Below, in pieces: positions 44,168 to 55,842 of a stretch of 64,000 nucleotides of DNA (the stretch's first letter is position 1; the number at the start of each line of letters is the position of its first letter). The stretch is from Hysterangium stoloniferum (taxonomy: Eukaryota; Basidiomycota; Agaricomycetes; Hysterangiales; Hysterangiaceae), in assembly GCA_015178975.1 (NCBI GenBank), contig WHVD01000065.1, positions 186,001 through 250,000 of the forward strand, written 5' to 3'. A program made the translations under genes and the position numbers. Under the pieces are notes generated by a model. It searched no databases. It saw nothing but the letters and a program-made list of their open reading frames with translations, and was not told where the DNA came from.

Positions 44168-46053
44168 TTAGTCATCTAAGATGTCCAACTGTGCTTTAAA
44201 CTGCTCTTCCACAACACTGCGTCGAATGCTTCCCTTTTCCTAAGATATCTTGTTAGATAATATATGAGTAAAAAAGTCCATAACTTGCAGTTCGGGGTAA
44301 TGTTCCAGTTTCCACGACGAAAATGCGAGTAGACTTAATGCGCTCGTGCGGATAGACCATTTCATTCAAACCTGCTATTCTGATGGCGACCTCGGCTTTA
44401 ACTTTTGCTTCACCAAGGTTACTGAGGTCTGCTTCGACGATGAGGGCTGCAAAAATACGCCAATTACCTACAACGATGCAATCCGTGATCACATCGCTGC
44501 ACTGCGTATTCGTATATTCTTCTATCGTCCTAAATAGTGGTAATAAATCGATAAATTTCATCATAATCAAATACTGCCTTAGGCAACATTAACATACTTT
44601 GCATCACAAACGCCACTAAACAGCTTGATGCGATCGTCTAGTCGTCCCCGATAGACATAGCGTTTGGGAGAGATTTCTATGAAAGTATCCCTAGTATGAA
44701 AATGACCGTCGGTGGAACGAAGAGAGACATCGGGACAATCTGGTGATTCCGCAAGGATAATAAGCTCCAACATATTTTCGCCACTCCGCGAAGAGGAGTC
44801 CTCAACAAGGACAAAGCTGTGATAAAAACCCTCAATTCCCAGAGTTTCATATCCTACCGGCATTTCTCCTCGCATATTGGTCGTTTTCAAAAGCGGCCCC
44901 GCCTCGGACATTGCAAACCTCATCTAAAATATCGTGGTACATCCACTGAGGGTCTCAAAACAACGAGACGAAAAGAACACTCACAACAATGTGTAAACCA
45001 TTCGAACAAGCCCAATCAAGATCCTGCTCCAGCACAGGTCCTGCACCGCAACTAATCTGGAACATTGATTGGAGAACAGACAGGAGCCGGGGATCATTAC
45101 GGGCGTCCTTCAGGTGTTTGGTTAACGGGATGGAGAATATATAGAGCGTGGTTAGCTCGCATTGCTCCGCCATTTGGATAAGATCATTTGATGAAAAGTT
45201 CGGTTGCGCAAGAATATGACACCCTCCGTTTGGAAAATAAGACATGAATTCTAGATTAAATTACGTTCTTCATTTATTGGAGAGAATGAATGTAGGGATA
45301 GAGAATCATACGTATCAACTGGGCAGGATGAACCATTGAGCCAACTCTGGTCGTAACGGGAGGCAATGAGCCAACAGAAGTTTGAGGCGCCAATTTCGTG
45401 GCCGTGGCGTGTACCATTTTGTGACTGTAAGGGACTAATTTGGGGCGACCAGATGTAGAACCGCTGGTATAATAATACAACATTATTTCTTCTGCATTTC
45501 TGGTGTTGACGAGTGGTGGTAATATGTCCATATTCGAGATGTCCGCGAGGCTTTTCACATCAACTGCACAATGCATAGGAACTAGGAAATGGGCAGGAGA
45601 TACTCCACATGATGGATCGTAAATGAGAGCACTTGCATTGGCTTCCGCAAGCATTTCGCGCACTAGGGCTGAGCTTAGCGTCGAACGGATCATTTGGGGG
45701 ACATAGCCTGCCCTCGAGATACTGAAGACTGTGACAATATCAGAATAGGATATCCCAGTTAGCCTTAGAACCAGAAAGTATTTTAATCATTGTTGAGGAG
45801 TGTGTTATAGGAATGGGAATGATGGAACACACCAAAGTGCAACAACCGAATCGCGAGGGAGTTGAAGTGTCTCTATCCAGTGTACTGCCACGCTCCCAAC
45901 ATCATTGTGGAATTGCGTGTAGGTCACGTCATCCCATCCCTTAATTTTTCCACTTTCGTCATATATTGGAAGCTTGAAGACATTACATGAAGGGAATATG
46001 GCTGCTGCTGACTCCAAGAGAGATACGTGGGATCGATAAGTGGTTTCTCCCAT
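44168..46053 (-). CDS. NRPS-like adenylation-domain enzyme, copy 1
   Basis: Six exons (46053-45833, 45763-45312, 45250-44985, 44923-44598, 44529-44289, 44239-44168) join in frame to 525 aa. A3 motif YYTSGSTSGRPKLVPYSHK (about 172-190), A5-like MSEAGPLL (about 318), A7/A8 region DGHFHTRD and YRGRLDDRIK (about 387-413), and the A10 Lys region LPRT-EKGSIRRSV. This is the ANL adenylation domain as found in alpha-aminoadipate-reductase-like NRPS-like enzymes, activating an acid as adenylate. The protein stops right after A10, so carrier and reductase/thioesterase domains are missing. The last intron has a GC donor (ACT|GCAAGT...CTTAG). A 112-bp MITE sits about 170 bp upstream. Copy 2 is at 55843. 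Confidence 0.87.
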
Positions 46054-46221
46054 GTTAACGGTTGAGCAGCAGACGTAGGTAGACAGCAGAGTGTCGGACC
46101 GTCTCTTATATGTAGATGCTCTATACTCTACATATATTCCATGTAAGTTAACCTAGATATGTGAATGGCATCGCGCTGATCGCTACGTTAAACGAAAGGT
46201 TTCTGGCCATTTCATTATATA

Positions 46222-46333
46222 GTAGAGAGTATTTGCAACTAATCAAATATCAGCAAACTGAATTGGTTCCTGATATTCATATCAGGAATACCATTCAGTT
46301 TACTAATATATATTAGTCGCAAATACTCTCTAC
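46222..46333. mobile_element. 112-bp MITE, almost a full palindrome, TA target
   Basis: Ends GTAGAGAGTATTTGC and the inverse GCAAATACTCTCTAC are flanked by TA on both sides (46220-46221, 46334-46335). Arms of about 50 bp fold around TCCTGATATTCATATCAGGA. It lies in the presumed promoter of adenylation gene copy 1. Confidence 0.85.
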
Positions 46334-46335
46334 TA

Positions 46336-47468
46336 GTGCCGTTCACCTCCATAGTAGGCGCCTATTAAGCGCCCGGCAAAATCGAGGTCAGAAATTTGAT
46401 TTGATTTATTTATGTATTGTTTCATGATAGGATAGAGTAGTGGCACCTGACAAAAATGGAGGGCCAGAAAAGCTTGAAAATGAGTAAAAATTTCAGTCCC
46501 ATAGAAAAGTCTGTGGATTATATTGAAAATAACTAAATAATATAGCCAAGGTTCATGTAGTTTCCATTTATGGAAGGTGTGGCAGGGTCTTTGACCCGAA
46601 GTTTTCTTATCTCCCACAGTTTTGAGACTTTTAAGAATTTGTCCAGCCATTCTGTTTTTGTTAGAGTATGATATTACAGCTCTCACATAGTATATGATGT
46701 TCCCTATATTTTTCTGATATTTGTAGTATTTTTCCCAGCACTGTAGGTGCAGTATTGAGTGAGTTACCTAGTAAGGTAACTGATATAGGTGCTTAGGTAA
46801 GCACCCTGTAGCATACTCCGCTGTGGGTGTGGGAAAGTCTCCTTAGTGTTTACTTTCCTCACACTCACAGGTATGTAGTTATTTCACAGTTGAATACATT
46901 TAGTGTTTACTTTCCTCACACTCACAGGGTGCTTGTTAAGAGTTATTCAACTGTTTCAACAGTTTTAAGACCTTTCATGAGTGGTTTGGCGGAATGAATA
47001 AGGATTTGGACTTGTGCCGGAGTATAACACAAGTGATGGTGAGTAAGTGAATGATAGGATAGCCCAATATGAATAGAGGGGAGCCCAGTGCCAAACAGGG
47101 GATGGACAATTGAAATGGCATATAAACATGCCAGACCTCTGTTCGTACCTCAATTTATTATTTCTAGCAATGTAATGACACAAAAACCTTTCAATTGGGA
47201 TCCCTCAGGTCCCAATCAGCCCTCTGTATACCACGGAGCTATGACCCATTTCATTTATCCATACACATGCATTCTGGGTAATACACAGCTGAAGAAGTTG
47301 GTTCATATGCTAGACAGATACATCCCATATATACCATAAGTACTGTTTCTGATCAGTTACAGCTGTTCCAAGTACCTACAACAGAGTTCAAGATATAAAC
47401 AGAATTCCCACCCTTGAACACAGACAAATTGCACTATGTCTGAAGAAAGGGATCCAATTAAGAGTATT
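46336..47468. other. No gene; short direct repeat
   Basis: TTAGTGTTTACTTTCCTCAC followed by ACTCACAGG occurs at about 46842 and 46898. The rest is CpG-poor decayed DNA. Confidence 0.45.
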
Positions 47469-47922
47469 ATATACATAGTTAGTATATATCTATATATTTG
47501 TGCATATATTTGGCCTTATGATGTCCTATTTAATATTCAGTCAAATATCAGTGCAATGGTTCCCCTTCATTCAATTCTTCCTAGATTTGCATATAAGATT
47601 CTGTAATTAATACTATGTATTGTATGTAAATATCCCTTGAGTTGTGAGGCTTAATATCACCTGTTAAACAAGTTGTGCTATTTACTGTATGCACTCTTGA
47701 TAGTGAGTAGTATAATTTGTTCAACATGTAGTATTAAGCATCACAACTCAGGGGATATTTAAAATCCTGCATAGAATTACTTCCACAACCTTAGATTCAA
47801 ATATGGCAAGAATTGAATGCAGGGGAATCACTACACTGATATTTGACTTAATATTAAATACCTTGCCATAAGGCCATGTATATACTGTACATAGATATCT
47901 ATATATGTATATACTATATCAT
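47469..47922. repeat. Foldback element, about 450 bp
   Basis: The left arm (47469-about 47693) and right arm (about 47700-47922) are inverted copies, roughly 80% alike by eye. Paired landmarks are TTTGGCCTTATG / CATAAGGCCATG, AGTCAAATATCAGTG / CACTGATATTTGACT and AAATATCCCTTGAGTTGTGA / TCACAACTCAGGGGATATTT. No coding capacity. Transcripts would fold into a long hairpin. Confidence 0.8.
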
Positions 47923-48369
47923 ACATATCCGAAATTATTGTCTTACTTGTGCCTCATGCTTGATATATGGCACAATTTGTCTGTGGGCCAAAAGTGGGAT
48001 GTATTTTGGAAATTTTGAACTCTGCCTTAGGTATCCAGAACAGCTGTAACCTGTTGCCAGTGAACTATGCAAGGTGGAAAGAATGTGCTGATAAAGTGCC
48101 AGTTAAGTTGTCTACACACCCAATGCAGATTAGACTTGAATTCATGTGGGTGTTTCCAGCAACTTATTATTGTAACACCAACATACATTATAGCCATAGC
48201 AGTCCACATGGATCCCATAGAGGACTTTTCTTGACATATATCATTTGAAGAACAGGATAAGCTAAGGACACCAGCAGATTTTGATTCAATTGTTTCAGCC
48301 TGTTCCCAGATTCTGACTGGACTGAAAATATCCTAAGTCCCTTTCTGTCTGAAATTAGAACACTGACAG

Positions 48370-48787
48370 TGTAAGGGTACGACGTAGGGTCGTCCCCGTC
48401 ACTCATCTACGTAGTTACATCATGCTTGACCGCTACACGGAGTGAGCACTGCTTTAGTATCTTTAAGTTTAGGTTCGATGGCATACTCCGCCATGTATGT
48501 GATAGACGCCGTCATCGATGTACTCCATCAATGGTACCTCGATCTAGTAGATAGCCGATGGACTATTGATAGATAACCCTACACCCTCATGGGTATATAG
48601 AGGTAGATAGAGCATGTAGATACTCTATCCTGTTTATTGACTTGGGTTCGTGTGGTATCCCTTGCTCGACCTTAGGTCCGATCCCTGACAGACAGCTATA
48701 CAATGGTGTAGCACATAAGCTGAAGCCAAATCCTACTCATCCTGTGGTATGCCTGGAAGTCCTCATAGACTCAGTTCTTAATAAACA
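48370..48787 (+). mobile_element. Family E solo LTR (418 bp)
   Basis: Begins TGTAAGGGTACGACG and ends CTTAATAAACA. Flanks GACAG (48365-48369) and GACAT (48788-48792) match at four of five bases. Contains the U5 motif GTAGCACATAAGCTGAAGCC (about 48706). Unlike the surrounding DNA it keeps many CG sites. Confidence 0.65.
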
Positions 48788-49053
48788 GACATTTTTTCTC
48801 TTACTCTCCTACTTTGCTTCTCACTTTTAAGTGCTTCATCAATGTTGAGTTGACCTTTATGAACAAGTCAATGAAGTATATACATAAATATTGTTGCCAA
48901 AGCCACAATCACACAACTATGGAGTTTGGAAAGACACCAGATGAGATTGAATGATACCTTCATTGTAAGCCTGGCCACCATATATGCCACCATTCCCAAC
49001 CACTCCCTTTGTTTGACTACTTAAGCATTCCTTGTTCTGCCACTCAATTACCC
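48788..49053. other. Spacer, no gene
   Basis: CpG-poor spacer leading into the minisatellite. Confidence 0.4.
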
Positions 49054-49231
49054 TTGACCATTGTTCTCCCATTGACCATTGTTCTCCCATTGACCATTGT
49101 TCTCCCATTGACCATTGTTCTCCCATTGACCATTGTTCTCCCATTGACCATTGTTCTCCCATTGACCATTGTTCTCCCATTGACCATTGTTCTCCCATTG
49201 ACCATTGTTCTCCCATTGACCATTGTTCTCC
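49054..49231 (+). repeat. 18-bp minisatellite, 10 units
   Basis: TTGACCATTGTTCTCCCA is repeated ten times without error apart from the truncated last unit. All frames stay open through it (for example DHCSPI on plus, MGEQWS on minus) because 18 is a multiple of three, so these frames are not evidence for a gene. Confidence 0.97.
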
Positions 49232-49588
49232 TTTTTCTGCCACATCTTCCTCATCTTCAGATTCCTTTTGTGACCACAATCTTATTTTCTGAGCAGATAT
49301 ATAAGTATACATTCCACAGCGATAAGAGGGGAATATTTTTGACCATAAAATCCTTTCCCACTCTTCCCTAGGGAGCTTCACATTGATCTTGTATTGGACT
49401 GCTATTAAAATAAAGAAAACTTAGTCCTGTCTATGTTGACTGAGTGAGGCTGATAATGACAGCCTTTCATTCATGCACATTATGGCAGTGCATAAAAGTC
49501 TATCTGGTGATTAATGTGGAATAAACTTCAGACCAAGATTCCACCAATCATGGCACTGAAGGTCCTGCTGACACTTTAGTGTTAGGGC

Positions 49589-49790
49589 TGTTAAGGACTG
49601 GGTTTCTGAGGGGCTCCTGGCAGGCCACAGAACACAGTACCAGGAAAGCTGCAAGTGTGCCAAGGATGGATTGGACAATGGCTTCAGCTTATGTGTTGCA
49701 CCCTTGTAGAACCATCAGTGTTCTAATTTCAGACAGACAGAAACTTAGCATTTTTTGGACAAGAGGGCAGGGACAAAGAACTAGGGTAGA
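49589..49790 (-). mobile_element. LTR fragment related to families B/D
   Basis: Plus-strand start TGTTAAGGACTGGGTTTCTG and the inverted U5 motif GGCTTCAGCTTATGTGTTGC at about 49680 show a minus-strand LTR 3' end. The 5' part is lost. Confidence 0.55.
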
Positions 49791-50264
49791 CTGAGAATGA
49801 AATAAGATTCAAAGTTGATATTTGAACTGAAGTATAGTGACACAAACCAAATTTTCTCAACAATTGTCAAATCTGTTAGGATCCTCACCTTTTTTGGCCC
49901 TGCAACTTGTTTTTGCTCTGGCAAACCTTTGGCATCCTGATATTGGTATCCCTGGCATTGCATCCTCTTTAGCTTCAGAAACCTAGACTTTAGCATATGT
50001 CACAGGAACATTTGGACTCCTTTCCCAGCCTGGATCAAAGAGTGGTCTTCATGCCAGTATCTGTGACTGACCACATATTTGAAACAATACAGGTCTTAAA
50101 ATTTCATAGAAATGTCATAACTCAGAGCACAGTGGCTGCTGAAAATGGAACACAGTTGAAAAACTGCATTGAATCATTCAAATATTTCCATAAAAAATAT
50201 TGTGGCTGGCCCAAAACACCAGATGTTTTCTGGGATGTGTATGAGAATGTAGCACCTGGCCCTC

Positions 50265-50831
50265 TGTTACAACCCATTCCTGGATATTGTCAATATCCAA
50301 TATTATCCGAAACATTCCAACATTCACCCCAAGTCTCTGATACAACATCCATCTCAGCATCTGACCCTGACTTCTGACTATGGAACACTCACAGTTCCTG
50401 TACTTCCGGATTTTATCCTTGTTCTGCATATGGTAACTTGTCAGTTGACAAGTATTCACTCATTTGTTTATTGTATTCCCATTTCGGAATAACTTCTGTT
50501 TCCATCTTATTATGATCCTAATTTGTAGTACAATAATGAGATGATCTATATTAGTTTCTGCAAATTGTACTTTACTTTAGATCTGATATCAACTTAGTTT
50601 TCTTATTCCCTCTTCCATCTTTCTGTATGCTCAATATTCGGAACTCTTCAGAACTCTGAATATCCATATCTTCCAGCATAAGTTTTCATCTCTGAAATTA
50701 AGGACTTCTGAGTGTTTGTATAGAGGTGCAGCACATAAGCTGAAGCCAATGTCCTGACCCTATCTAATAGTTTCCAAGTTCCCAGTGACTTTCCAATGGT
50801 TCCAGAATAGGTTCTGACACATCACTTAACA
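50265..50831 (+). mobile_element. Family B solo LTR
   Basis: TGTTACAACCC...CACTTAACA (567 bp) with perfect duplication CCCTC (50260-50264 and 50832-50836). CpG sites mostly lost compared with the LTRs of the full element. Confidence 0.95.
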
Positions 50832-50836
50832 CCCTC

Positions 50837-51693
50837 AGCACTTGCAGGCTGGGTTGACAATGGCCATGGTATCAAGTAGGTTAGCAATTATAATGTCTAA
50901 TTCATCTGGATGTTTTTCATAATGGTGGGTGGGAAATAATATATTGCTTGCCAGATATGTATGCATTGGTTTCATCAATTTCAGAAACCAAAGTAGTGCA
51001 CTACCTTGCACATAGTGCACTAAAACATGATAATATCAGAGGAAATGATATCATACAGGAGAAAGACCATCATCTGCATGAAGGCTTTGAATTGACAACC
51101 AATTAGAAGCCTTAGAAGCCCTCAATACTGTACAAGATATGCAGCACACTGGGGTATGCATAACCCATCAGTATTCACAGAGGTGACCTGTGACTACAAA
51201 CAAGGAGTAGGACATAAAGATCCAGATCTGAAAAGTTGATACATCTGTACTTTACCAGTAACTCCAGTAACTAAAACAAGTGGAACTTGGTTCCAAAGAT
51301 GTGTTGTACCCTCACATGAAATGTTGGGTGCTCCAGTATTTTAAAACAAGCAAGAAGTATGTATTGAGATGAATCAACATCAGCTGTAAACTGGGGGTTC
51401 GAAGCCAAGGGTTGCAGAGGAATAAGCTGCACTGGCTGATGGCTAATCCAAAGGGTAAGCAAGGTGGACAAATACTTCAGAGTAATGAAAATTTATCATG
51501 CAAGCTTCTAAGTTATGAGCAAAGGAATTCAGGAGAATATTCTTAGTCAATGTTCAAACTGGGGAGTAGTAACATACAATATGAGAATTTATACTAAGGT
51601 GAATGGAATACAGAGGGTTGAAAATGGGATTGCAATATGATTAGGACAGTGGGATTAGGGGAGAATGGAACAGAGGATCACAGAAACAGAATA
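50837..51693. other. No gene; dispersed repeat copy
   Basis: 51546-51620 belongs to the unclassified dispersed repeat also at 11600 and 11968. Otherwise CpG-poor spacer. Confidence 0.45.
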
Positions 51694-51695
51694 TA

Positions 51696-53253
51696 CAGTG
51701 GCTCACAAAACTGTCCCAATGTTTTGGTAATTCCCATTAAATGTTTTATAGCTGATCAAATAAATTTCCTAAAATAGTGAAAATATTCTCACAGATGCAT
51801 TAGTATACTAGCTTTTATATTCCCAAATATTACACAATATTTATGGACATTGGTGTCACAGTAAATATTTAAAAATAGCCAATCATAGGGACAGTTTTGT
51901 GACCATACATATCTTTTCACAGATTTCACCATATACATAATATCATATACTAGAGGTATAGGAAAATTCCAAAAGAAATCATGTGACATATATTCCATGT
52001 TGTAATTGATATGTGACTATGAAAGTCACATTTTAACTATCACTCTCATCATGAAAACTATTTCTCCTCTCAAAAGAGAACAAGCCATCTCCCTCCTACA
52101 AAATGGACTCTCCAACAGGAATGTGGCCTCTATAACAGGTCTTAGCAAGTCTACTATCAGTAGAATTGGTCAGGAGATGGACATAGACAAAGAAAACCTG
52201 AAAGGAGGATCATGCATCAAATCACCTCTGGCAAGCTGTCCAGGCCACACACTATATTAATTTCATCAATCAACATCATGTCTCACTCCAAATAGTCAGG
52301 AGGACCTTGAAACAGCATGCTTTCAAAGCTGTAGTCAAGGCAAAAAGACCCTTGTTCAAGGCTCAACATAGAAAGGCCAGGTTGAGCTTTGCCTTCAAAT
52401 ACCAAAACTGGACAGTGGATGACTGGAAGAGGTTATTGTGGACTGATGAGACCAAAATCAATAAGGTTGGATCAGATGGACATCAATATGTAGAAGAAAG
52501 CAGGAGAACCACTTTCTGAGAGGATAACCCAACTTACTGTCAAGCATGGAGGTGGAAATATCATGGCCTGGGGCTGTATGGTTGGAATGGAGTGGGAAGG
52601 CTTGTGGAGATTGAAGGAAGGAAGGATTCTGCACAATATGTGGAGATCTTGGATCAGAATTTATCACAGAGCATTAGAGATTTGGAGATTCCAGAAGATG
52701 ATGCCATTTTCCAGCAAGACAATGACCCAAAGCATACATCCAAGATGGCACAAAAATGGTTTTCTGAAAATCAGATTCAGGTATTAGACTGGCCAGCACA
52801 GTCCTCAATCCCATATAACATCTTTGGAATCACCTGAAGAAACAGCTATAAAAATATCCTTCACTACAAAAGGAAGTTTGGGAGTTATGGGAGAGGGTGG
52901 AAGTGGAATGGCCAAAGATTGAGCCTCAGGAGTGTCAGAAACTTATAGAAAGTATTCCAAGGAAACTTGATGCTGTAATACAGTAAATGCTAAGGGAGGC
53001 CATACAAAGTACTAGAATAACAAGATATCTGATTCAAAAAGGGTACTTACAAAGCTGTCCCAATGATTGGTTATTATTAAATATTCACTGTGACACAAAT
53101 GTCCATAAATATTATGTAATGTTTGGGAATATAAAAGCTAGTATGTTAAAGCATCTGTGAGAATATTTTCACTATTTTGGGAAATTTATTTGATTGGTTA
53201 TAAAACATTTAATGGGAATTACCAAAACATTGGGACAGTTTTGTGAGCCACTG
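51696..53253 (+). mobile_element. Second Tc1/mariner-type transposon (1558 bp)
   Basis: CAGTGGCTCACAAAACTGTC and its inverse at the ends, TA duplications at 51694-51695 and 53254-53255. Inverted ends of 209 bp (51696-51904, 53045-53253). The tip motif CACAAAACTGTCCC recurs inverted at the inner edge of each arm (51888-51903; degenerate at 53045-53062), the same design as the element at 12577. Confidence 0.93.
52051..52986 (+). pseudogene. Tc1/mariner transposase, broken
   Basis: Starts MKTISPLKREQAISLLQNGL with a helix-turn-helix (NRNVASITGLSKSTISRI). First catalytic Asp in WTDETKIN, second in FQQDNDPKHTS, and the Glu region (N-P-x-E-like) lies in shifted frames near 52815. At least three frameshifts (about 52220, 52515, 52800). 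Stop TAA 52984-52986. Clearly a different family from the transposase at 12815. Confidence 0.9.
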
Positions 53254-53293
53254 TATATGAGGTAAACATAAATGATGTGGCAAAGTGGCAGGG

Positions 53294-54134
53294 TGTTAGG
53301 ATACACACACAGGCCGGGTTTCCGGAGAAAACCCGCGGGATATCCAGTAGGACTTGGCTTCAGCTTATAGGCTGCGCCCTCGCTAGATCGTGTTGTCCAA
53401 TTTCAAACAGACGGACGGGGATCCCGGGGAGTCCGGGCGGGGTTTGTGGGTCGTAGGTCATAAATCGGAGGTCGTGGGTCATAGGTCGGGGGTCGTGGGT
53501 CGTAAGTCGAGTTGGTTGAGAGAGGTAGATGCGCCGGAGCCCGTGGGCTCCGACTAGTGCGAGCGATGTGAATCAAGTAAGGTTTTAGAGCGGAAAATAT
53601 TATTAGATTACTGGGGGGAATCTAAGCTAATTTTCTGACTGGATTGTATGTACAACATCTGCCAGTTTATATAGACCATGGAGTGAATGACATACCAAAT
53701 CCAGTAATGGCGAAACGAAACTAACAAAACATGAAACGGGAATAGTAAACACCAAATTGGTGTTAGGAACGGAATGGAATGGAGCAGAGTCCGAATCGTG
53801 ACAAAGCATAACCCATAACGGGAAACGGAGCGGGAGCGGAGTCCTAAATCGTGACAGGTCATTTGACTAAAACAGGAATGGGGCTCGATTAGAGCGGTGA
53901 CAGGATTCTAAGTGGGGTCCGGTGACTGGTGCGTGGGACAAAGACGGACATAGACAGAGATGGAGTCCGGGGGAAGTCCGGTGACTGATATGTGTCATAT
54001 TGAGGTCGAACGTAACTAGTCTTGACATAATGGAGTCCGGGCGGGAAATCCTATAAACAGACGATTGGTGCTTGTAGCGCGTGGGGGCATACGGGTTAGT
54101 GCCCGGAGTCCAGCGGGATTGTCCGGTCGTAACA
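53294..54134 (-). mobile_element. Family A solo LTR
   Basis: TGTTAGGATA...GTCGTAACA (841 bp on the plus strand), flanked by perfect CAGGG (53289-53293 and 54135-54139). It lies only 40 bp from the second Tc1/mariner element. Keeps many CG sites, so it is younger than the LTR at 10625. Confidence 0.95.
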
Positions 54135-54139
54135 CAGGG

Positions 54140-55539
54140 GCAGGATGGTGTGACTAAAAAGAAATTGTTTAGTAAATGAGTTGTCAAGATACTGTCATTG
54201 GGGATGCCACTACTGGGGACATAAATATCAGGATGCTGGAAGACAATATAGTTCAATGCAAATGTGGAGGCCCAAAGACACAGTTCCTAACAGTCTCCAA
54301 AAGTGGGAGTTTGATGATTTGGGTGACTTTGGCACATGTCAGGGCCCAGACAGACCTGATAATGCCTAGCAAAGCAATGTGTAATGTTCTGTGGGGATAT
54401 CACAATGCAGCTCCAAGCCTTTGTGGGAAAGCTGTCAGGTTTTCAACAGTATAAGAGAATTGTACACACTAACCTTCTACAGTGGATTGACCAACTCACT
54501 CTGTTTAATCAGCCATTTATGTATTTTTCTGTGAATCTGCACCTGAACTCCCAATTTCTTCAAGAGAATGCCCTTCCAGTACATGGTGAGCTTGCATGAT
54601 TTTGGATTTGGAGAGCAGTTTGCTGATGTTCAGCATCAGGAAATGGAATTCCAACTTGCTAGCTCCTCTAGATGAGATAGCCAGCCCAGCTACCTCATCT
54701 AACAATACTTTATTAACTAGGTCACCAGCATAGTTTGACTACCCTAGACTAATTGTAACTATATGGTCTATGCAGTCTAGGGGGATGTCATTTCTGTGGG
54801 TTGTTAAGCATTCTCGAGCAAACTGCAGCTAAGAGCTTTCTGGATTTATATTAGATCTTGGATACCTTGCAGCTCCAAGGGACATGGACCATACATGTAA
54901 ATGAAAGAGCCCAAATTTTTCTTCAAATCCTTGTGTGGTGGTTGGCCACACCTGCAGGTTTGATGTTAACACTAATTGCCAGTGCCTAAGTTGTGGGTGG
55001 ATCAGAGATCCCTTCACAAACATAAAATATTTGCATTTATTACAATGTAAGCATAGCATATAATTCAACATTCTTGGAGACACATTACTTGCAAAGGATA
55101 TTGAAAGCCCCCGATGGTAACAAATGATGGATAAAGCCATCAACGACATAGAGACCTATATACCGCTCAAATGTGTATTATTTCTGAGAAACCACCAAAG
55201 TCATGTACTAAGACAGAATGCGCAAAGCGGTTGATACAGTGTAACTAGTTACACTGTGGGTTGCCTCCCAACTGTTGCATACCGAGATTTGGTTTCGCAA
55301 GCTGCAACAGTACTATCTCGCTCTGAGATCATCCCCGCGAACTATGAAAGCTTTATTGAGTACATAAGGGTGAGACATGTATTGTAGTCCTCATCCGTTT
55401 GTTAACAAATTAACGTCATCTACTCGGTCAAACGGAGTGTTGCTTGGTCTATTGAACAGCACCGGATAAAATTCGGTACCAATGAGTGAGAGCGGGAAGA
55501 CAGCCTGAGCAAAGAGGTGCGGTTGCGAGTGACTGGCGA
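54140..55539. other. No gene recognised
   Basis: CpG-poor to about 55100, then CpG-normal. 55391-55609 holds an open minus frame without motif. The CpG change marks the upstream limit of the duplicated adenylation-gene block. Confidence 0.4.
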
Positions 55540-55842
55540 CACCCCCGCAACAGAGCAAGGGATCTAAGGACTGTTGAGAGTGTGTTTGCACGACATTAAC
55601 CATCAACATATGCTTTCAAAGGAATGTCTGGAGAGTTTTCTTACTAATATTCAGTAAGTCTGTGAGTCCCTTTGGTGTTTGAAATACTCATAACGAGGCT
55701 CCTTAAGCTCAGAAGCAAATACATACTTTAGATAGAAATGTGTCAGCTCACAACCAACGGATTCACACCATAGTACAATGCGTTGTCAACGTAGTTCTAC
55801 AAGGCATGTCGAGCCAAAACGCAACATTGGATCATTTGAGGT
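55540..55842. repeat. Downstream part of the duplicated adenylation-gene segment
   Basis: Counterpart of 43850-44167, see there. Confidence 0.6.

Noticed and set aside
48917..49381. Open frames of 86-154 codons through the minisatellite
   Set aside because: An 18-bp repeat keeps all frames open; no flanking coding signal.
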